64,000 bases of DNA, taken from positions 682,001 to 746,000 of the forward strand of contig JADFUC010001357.1 of assembly GCA_019722365.1 (NCBI GenBank). Reading direction: 5' to 3'. Below are positions 59,346-64,000 of this stretch, in pieces (the first letter of the stretch is position 1; each line of letters starts with the position of its first letter). This DNA is from Lithospermum erythrorhizon (taxonomy: Eukaryota; Streptophyta; Magnoliopsida; Boraginales; Boraginaceae). Made by a program: the position numbers and the translations under genes. Below the pieces are notes generated by a model. That model was not told the DNA's origin and searched no databases. It saw only the letters and a list, made by a program, of their open reading frames with translations.

Positions 59346-60229
59346 AGATTTTATTAAAAAATGTAATGGGTTTTTTACAATTTAGAGTCCACGATTGTTA
59401 ATGGACATATTATATTTGAAAATAATAGTAGTGGAGATATGATAAATGTAAATATCTTGAATTAGTGGATATGTATACGTTGATGTGATATGTTATCTTT
59501 TAGACATATTACATGTAAGAGTATGATTCTGTTTTAAATACATATTAACGTGTGATGGATCGTTCTTCATTAGTGATGAGCAAATATCTTTATAATATCA
59601 TACTTAGTATAGTATAATCATAGTATATATGTGATTGTGAATGTTGTATAACTATAAATAAAAATGCCAATATATAACATTTATTAGTTAGGATTCAATT
59701 TAAAACATATAATATGCTTCATATCTGATAAGTAATGATTTTTTGTTAAATAAATAAAACACCGTGGGTGAATGGAGATTCTGATACCTTAGAAGATATT
59801 GAAAGTGCACTTTTTAATAAGTCTGTCTAGAACCGTCTCATGCGATCTCATTTTCATAATCCCGTCTCGGCTCAGATCTCGCGCGGGCGCTGTAAATCCG
59901 TCTCAAACCCACGTCTCCGTTCAGTCGGCCGGAAATTTTAGTCATCGCCCGTCTGCAGGCTCAGATGCCGTCATTGCCATTTGCCGAGATAAGCGAGATC
60001 GCGAATAGCCTTGACACAAAATAACTATTGATCATAACAAATGTAACAAACATTCAATCATAACACAATCGATAACCAATAAGCAACATGTAAACATAAC
60101 GATAAACAAATAAGCCTTGACAAGTAATTGATATAAAATGAAAAACGACTATTCAATCGTAACGATGTACATACTTAGCGATCAAATGTAAAGTGCATGT
60201 TTACAATAGTTTCAATATACAATGGTCGT

Positions 60230-61450
60230 CTGCTTACGCCCATATCATCTTGGCGAGAATTTCGTCAATTTGGCGTTTGGAGGCTCGGGGTGAGGCGGTC
60301 ACAGGTCTCGAGCTGGGCTCGCATTGAATGACCGAGGTGGGTGTCGCATCCACCAGTATGGGCCAACAATCCAGTCGCCGTCATTTACCATGTGTGGGCT
60401 CTAACGGCGGCCTGCTTGTCGTACGGGTCGGCTGGAAGAGCCGGCCGCTTCTGCTCGCGTGACATAGGCGAGACGAGCCTTTGAGCGGCCTCCCATTTTG
60501 ACGCCGAGCAGCTCCTCGCTGTCAGTAGCGTTTCCAACTCTTTCATAGGGGCTGCAACCCGACTCCTGCTGCATGTCTGCTTTTGCTTTCGTTTTCACCC
60601 GCCAGCGAGGCCCGTCAGGCTCTCGAACCCCAAACACCGTTGGCCAGTGGTGGTGGTGTGGTGGATACGTCTGACGACTTCGAGAAGCCAGCAATTTCTC
60701 GCTGACACCAGCCGCTTGATCCCGCCCCACCGGATGGCGGTAGTGGAAGATCATGAAGTCTTTCGCGATTGGGCGCACGGATCTTGTCCTGCAAAGTAAG
60801 CCTCGTGGGCTCTGGCATCTTGTTCACGTATTTTGAACACGTTCTGATCATTCACAACCGTAAGCTGATGCATGTCGTTCGCGATCATAAACTATTCGCG
60901 TCATTGTGACCGTTGTGATAGATTCCGCAATCATTCGCATTCCGACTATTCCTGAATCATAAACTATTCACAATAGTATAAGCTTAGAAAGTATCTGACT
61001 TATTATTGTAGAGAATCTAACATTATTAGAGAGTAATACACAATAAAGAATACAACACATTATTAAGTATTTGAAATTAATCCGCAAATAAAATCTGGCA
61101 TTATTGTAGAGAAACTAACATTATTTTGAAATTAATACACAATAAAGAATCTAACATTATTGAAATTGTCTAGCATTAAAGAATCTAAATTATTCAAAAA
61201 TTAATACCTGATAAAGAAAAATAAAGAACTAACCTTTCGATCGTGAGCTGACGGTACGGGGGTTGTTTGTGATTCTTAGAAATTGAGGGGGGAGGGAAGT
61301 TTCGAGACAAATGAGAGGGGAGTCGGCCGGGGAGGAAGTGAGGGGAAGGGAAGTTCAGGCCACGAGATGGAGGGGTTCCTTTCAATCGCGGCGGTGGGTA
61401 GCGAAGGAGGGGTTAAGGAAGATGAAATGTTTTTTTTTTTGGGGGGGGGT
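60230..61450. other. GC-rich block of unknown origin inside the hAT element
   Basis: Minus frames at 60401-60778 (125 codons) and 60615-60851 are Arg/Pro-rich and unrecognised. They may be a decayed second transposon ORF. The right end has purine-rich runs (GGAGGGAAG) and a T11-G9 junction at 61430-61449. Confidence 0.35.
61430..61449. repeat. Homopolymer junction T11-G9
   Basis: Eleven Ts are followed directly by nine Gs. The exact lengths should be treated with care because homopolymers are error-prone. Confidence 0.85.
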
Positions 61451-62212
61451 ATTTCTTTGCAGGTTATAACGTGTTCTGAATGAGCGGGAAGGTGACGGAA
61501 ATATTTTTTATTTTTTAATTATTTATTAATGGAAGCGGGGAAGAGGTGAGGGCATATTTTATTTTTTTAATTATTTTTTTATCAATTACGATATTAAAAT
61601 AATAGGCCTTCATGTATCTAAAATTCAACTATAATAAACATTGGAGACGGTATGGAGCCATATTTTATTTTATATTTTTATTTTATTTTTAAATTTTTTT
61701 GCTCCGACTTCATCTCAAGTCTACAAGCAGGCTTTCATATAGTAGGATTGTTGATAATTTAGAAAAGCCGTGGCCATTTCCATCCGACTCCAAATTTAGA
61801 TTAGAGATTTTCTGCAGATCTCTTCTTGTGATACAGTAGTGATTCTTAATTATAAGATCGTATCAAATAATGAAAATAATATCAATTTTTTATCTACATT
61901 AGTGAAATGATAAATGGGTGGTATTAGCAAACTCATGTGAAGCGAACATATGTTATACTATTATTTGAAGTTTAATATTAAAATTGTGAGTCTTGGTTAA
62001 AAATATTTGTGAAAAAGGTAACATAATAATAGTTCTTAAGAAAAAGGGCCTCAATAAAATATAAAATTAAATAATTCGTAGAATTATTGAGCTCGAGCGC
62101 TTCTGCGAAAGAAGATAAAACACAGCCAAGGTAAAGCATTTATGTTGTAATTATTCTTAAATTTTATAGATAGTATTTTTAAAATTTGTGGCTCCCGAAT
62201 GGGCCGGCCCTG

Positions 62213-62220
62213 ACAATACT
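62213..62220 (+). repeat. 8-bp target site duplication, right
   Basis: ACAATACT immediately follows the right TIR (GGGCCGGCCCTG). It is identical to 55011-55018. Confidence 0.85.
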
Positions 62221-63179
62221 TGATGTATTCAAATACTCAATTGTTTGCTTTTATTTGTATTTACAGTGTCGTTTGCGTATAGATTAATAAATAAATTTAT
62301 ATCATTGAAAATATAAAATGTCAATTAATTGAAACTATGTAATCAGTTGGTTGACAATTTAATAAGAAAAAGTAGTAACAAAGTACATTGAAAATATAGA
62401 AATATAATTTTTTATGCTAGAATGATAAAGTATATTGAAACAAAAAATTAAAGTTAGAGTTAACCATTATCCTTTTATTTATATGGTGTGTTACCAATCA
62501 GAAATTCGGAATGACCAATCATGTTAAAAGTATCCAAGCTACCCATGGTATATTATTGAGGGGCAACAATAAATTAAATGAACTGAAAAATGAACCAGTT
62601 GAGTTCTGATAATAAAGGAGTAGCTAGCAATCCTTATGAAAATTACATCTACTATGAGACGACAATAAAAAACTACCAAATCATGTGCCCACTGAATTGA
62701 AGTCCCTTTTCAATTTTATGTTAGTTCATTATACGCTATCTTTTCATATATGGACATTTGCGACGACTGCACATATACCATCGCAATTGATATTATTGCT
62801 TTAGTTATCTATCCTAGTAGATTTAGCTATATCATAAATGGAAGAAAGACTTAGATTTGTGCGAGAATTATTAATACTAAGCAATAAACTCAAAGGGATT
62901 TGGCCTTTTATCTTACCACTTATTAAAGGTTACCGTGAGTGATTATCCCAATTTATTGTGTTATCTTTATCTATCACAACCCAAAGAATACAAATTAAAT
63001 TCAAGAATTCTAAATAAAACAAATATTTATAGAACGAGCGGCCCAGATACATGGGTGCTTCGATTATTATGAGCCGATTTTAACTAAACATAATTATTTG
63101 TGTGGAGGAGTTTGAAAATAAAAAATACAATTGGATTACATGGATTTGATTTTAATAACATGAGCTAACCAGCAACGAT
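62221..63179. other. Gene-free AT-rich DNA between the hAT element and tRNA-Tyr
   Basis: I see no ORF of note, no repeat and no gene. The last 60 bp before the tRNA are AT-rich and contain CAACG shortly upstream, a common setting for plant tRNA transcription starts. Confidence 0.5.
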
Positions 63180-63272
63180 CCGACCTTAGCTCAGTTGGTA
63201 GAGCGGAGGACTGTAGTTTGTAGCAATCATTCAGAAATCCTTAGGTCGCTGGTTCGAATCCGGCAGGTCGGA
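63180..63272 (+). tRNA. tRNA-Tyr (anticodon GUA) with a 20-nt intron
   Basis: The acceptor stem CCGACCT pairs with AGGTCGG, with discriminator A at 63272. The D arm is TAGCTCAGTTGGTAGAGCG (A box). The anticodon stem GAGGA/TCCTT carries the loop CTGTAGA, with anticodon GTA. The intron 63217-63236 lies after G37, the canonical place. The T arm holds GGTTCGAATCC (B box). A run of seven Ts directly after the gene is the Pol III terminator. Nuclear plant tRNA-Tyr genes always carry such an intron, so this looks functional. Confidence 0.97.
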
Positions 63273-63279
63273 TTTTTTT
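63273..63279 (+). terminator. Pol III terminator of tRNA-Tyr
   Basis: Seven consecutive Ts begin one base after the discriminator base, and four or more Ts suffice in plants. Confidence 0.85.
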
Positions 63280-63887
63280 GGCTTATTTCTTTTTCTTGCC
63301 TCCCCTTTAGGGAAGGATTAGTATAAATGTGAAATTAACTAACATGAAATACCATACTCCATAGTACCATTATTCATTAGTGACCACTTGTCTTGTTGGG
63401 TAGATGTCTTCAAAATGATGATTGAAGCATGCACAAACAAGCTATTATTTATTGGTCGTATTGTCCCCAAAGTGTTCTATTATGAGTGACATTGTGTATT
63501 TCATGATAAGTGCTAAAATTTTCCATTTTGGTTCACTTGTTGCTTTTAATTTTTACTTTCAATTAAAAAGATACTGATAAAAGTGACTACTCTGATTTAA
63601 TATTGATTCAGTAGTTTACCTATTACCTTAAACATCATAAATCTTCAACACCTTTAACTTCAATGATTTGTTTCTTTTGTAACGGATGACTCACAGCCAC
63701 CGCTACTCTTAGAGTGCGATTTGTTTCTAATTATAGTGGAAGTGTACAACTCAATTACAAAATGATGGTAAAACTTTAGAGTAATAACGCCATAATGGTT
63801 GAAAATTGAGCATCTATTCCTATCAATGTACTAAAGAAACATTTGCAGTTGAAACATGCTCTGTACATACTACTTTTACCACCCAGT
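63280..63887. other. Intergenic plus 3' UTR of the decarboxylase gene
   Basis: The stretch is AT-rich without ORFs. The part nearest 63888 should be the 3' UTR of the minus-strand gene. No other feature is seen. Confidence 0.5.
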
Positions 63888-64000
63888 TTATTTGTTCCCT
63901 TTTCCTTCATCTTCATTTAAAATGCGATTTCTAAAATCACTGACCATGCGCGGAAGCCCTTCCTGCAATGATATTTTTGGCTCCCAGTTTAGAAGTTCCT
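63888..64000 (-). CDS. UDP-glucuronate decarboxylase (UDP-xylose synthase), C-terminal end only
   Basis: Read from 64000 down, the frame gives ELLNWEPKISLQEGLPRMV, then SDFRNRILNEDEGKGNK and a TAA stop (63888-63890). This matches the C-terminus of cytosolic/Golgi UXS enzymes (typical: ELLNWEPK..LREGLPLMVSDFRNRIL.EDEGKG). UXS converts UDP-glucuronic acid to UDP-xylose with bound NAD+, supplying xylan and xyloglucan synthesis. Only 37 codons and the stop are inside the window, and the rest lies beyond 64000. The substitution R for L in GLPRMV is a minor difference. The catalytic residues are outside the window. Confidence 0.88.
   Translation of the reverse strand, partial: ELLNWEPKISLQEGLPRMVSDFRNRILNEDEGKGNK

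Larger units (their letters stand above)
55019..62212. mobile_element. hAT-type DNA transposon (7.2 kb) with perfect 8-bp target duplication, carrying CACTA remains
   Basis: The 8-bp direct repeat ACAATACT flanks it at 55011-55018 and 62213-62220. The termini are inverted: left CAGAGCCGATCCTGAC, right (reverse complement) CAGGGCCGGCCCATTC, with CAG.GCCG..CC shared. Just inside are GGGGCCC at the left and GGGAGCC at the right. An 8-bp duplication and CAG-starting TIRs are the hallmarks of the hAT superfamily. No hAT transposase or dimerisation domain is readable inside. Instead there is a degenerate CACTA TNP2-like transposase on the minus strand and GC-rich motif clusters, so other elements probably inserted into the hAT after its arrival. 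Confidence 0.8.

Noticed and set aside
1..64000. CRISPR arrays, operons, riboswitches or prokaryotic promoters
   Set aside because: No spaced direct repeats of CRISPR type and no bacterial gene layout. Introns and retrotransposons show that this is plant nuclear DNA.

Overview
This window is nuclear DNA of a flowering plant, most likely a eudicot. The genes have many short introns with GT/AG borders and AT-rich introns. The families are typical of plants: a Tic32-like dehydrogenase, family 4 rhamnogalacturonan lyases, a plant-only TIGR01589 protein, and an intron-containing tRNA-Tyr. Old LTR retrotransposons and DNA transposons fill the rest. I cannot name the species from sequence alone.

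Layout. (1) 1-26 kb is a gene island. It holds the 3' part of a short-chain dehydrogenase (+), two tandem rhamnogalacturonan lyase genes (-, 15 exons each, 638 and 639 aa) with a relic exon of a third copy between them, a two-exon plant protein of unknown function (-, 286 aa), and a 16-exon leucine-rich-repeat protein (-, 611 aa). I rebuilt the exons by hand from splice sites and reading-frame continuity. The two lyases check each other, because their exon borders and phases match throughout. (2) 27.7-33.7 kb is a decayed Ty1/Copia element with recognisable LTRs and a 5-bp target duplication. (3) About 34.0-50.4 kb is a much larger decayed Ty3/Gypsy element. Its gag/pro/RT/RNaseH/INT order looks like the Tat/Ogre lineage, direct terminal repeats lie about 16 kb apart, and a second Copia element is nested in it in the opposite orientation. 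(4) 52.3-53.0 kb holds a small three-exon gene (+) of the TIGR01589 family. (5) 55.0-62.2 kb is bounded by hAT-type terminal inverted repeats and a perfect 8-bp target duplication. Inside are remains of a CACTA (TNP2-like) transposase and clusters of short GC-rich motifs. (6) 63.2 kb carries tRNA-Tyr(GUA). The last 113 bp are the C-terminus of a UDP-glucuronate decarboxylase (UDP-xylose synthase) gene (-).

There are no operons. A loose functional link is the cell wall: the lyases cleave the rhamnogalacturonan I backbone of pectin, and UDP-xylose synthase supplies nucleotide sugar for xylan and xyloglucan. The points most worth following are the lyase tandem with its relic exon, a BC-box-like motif at the N-terminus of the LRR protein, the precisely bounded hAT element containing CACTA remains, and the large nested Gypsy/Copia block.
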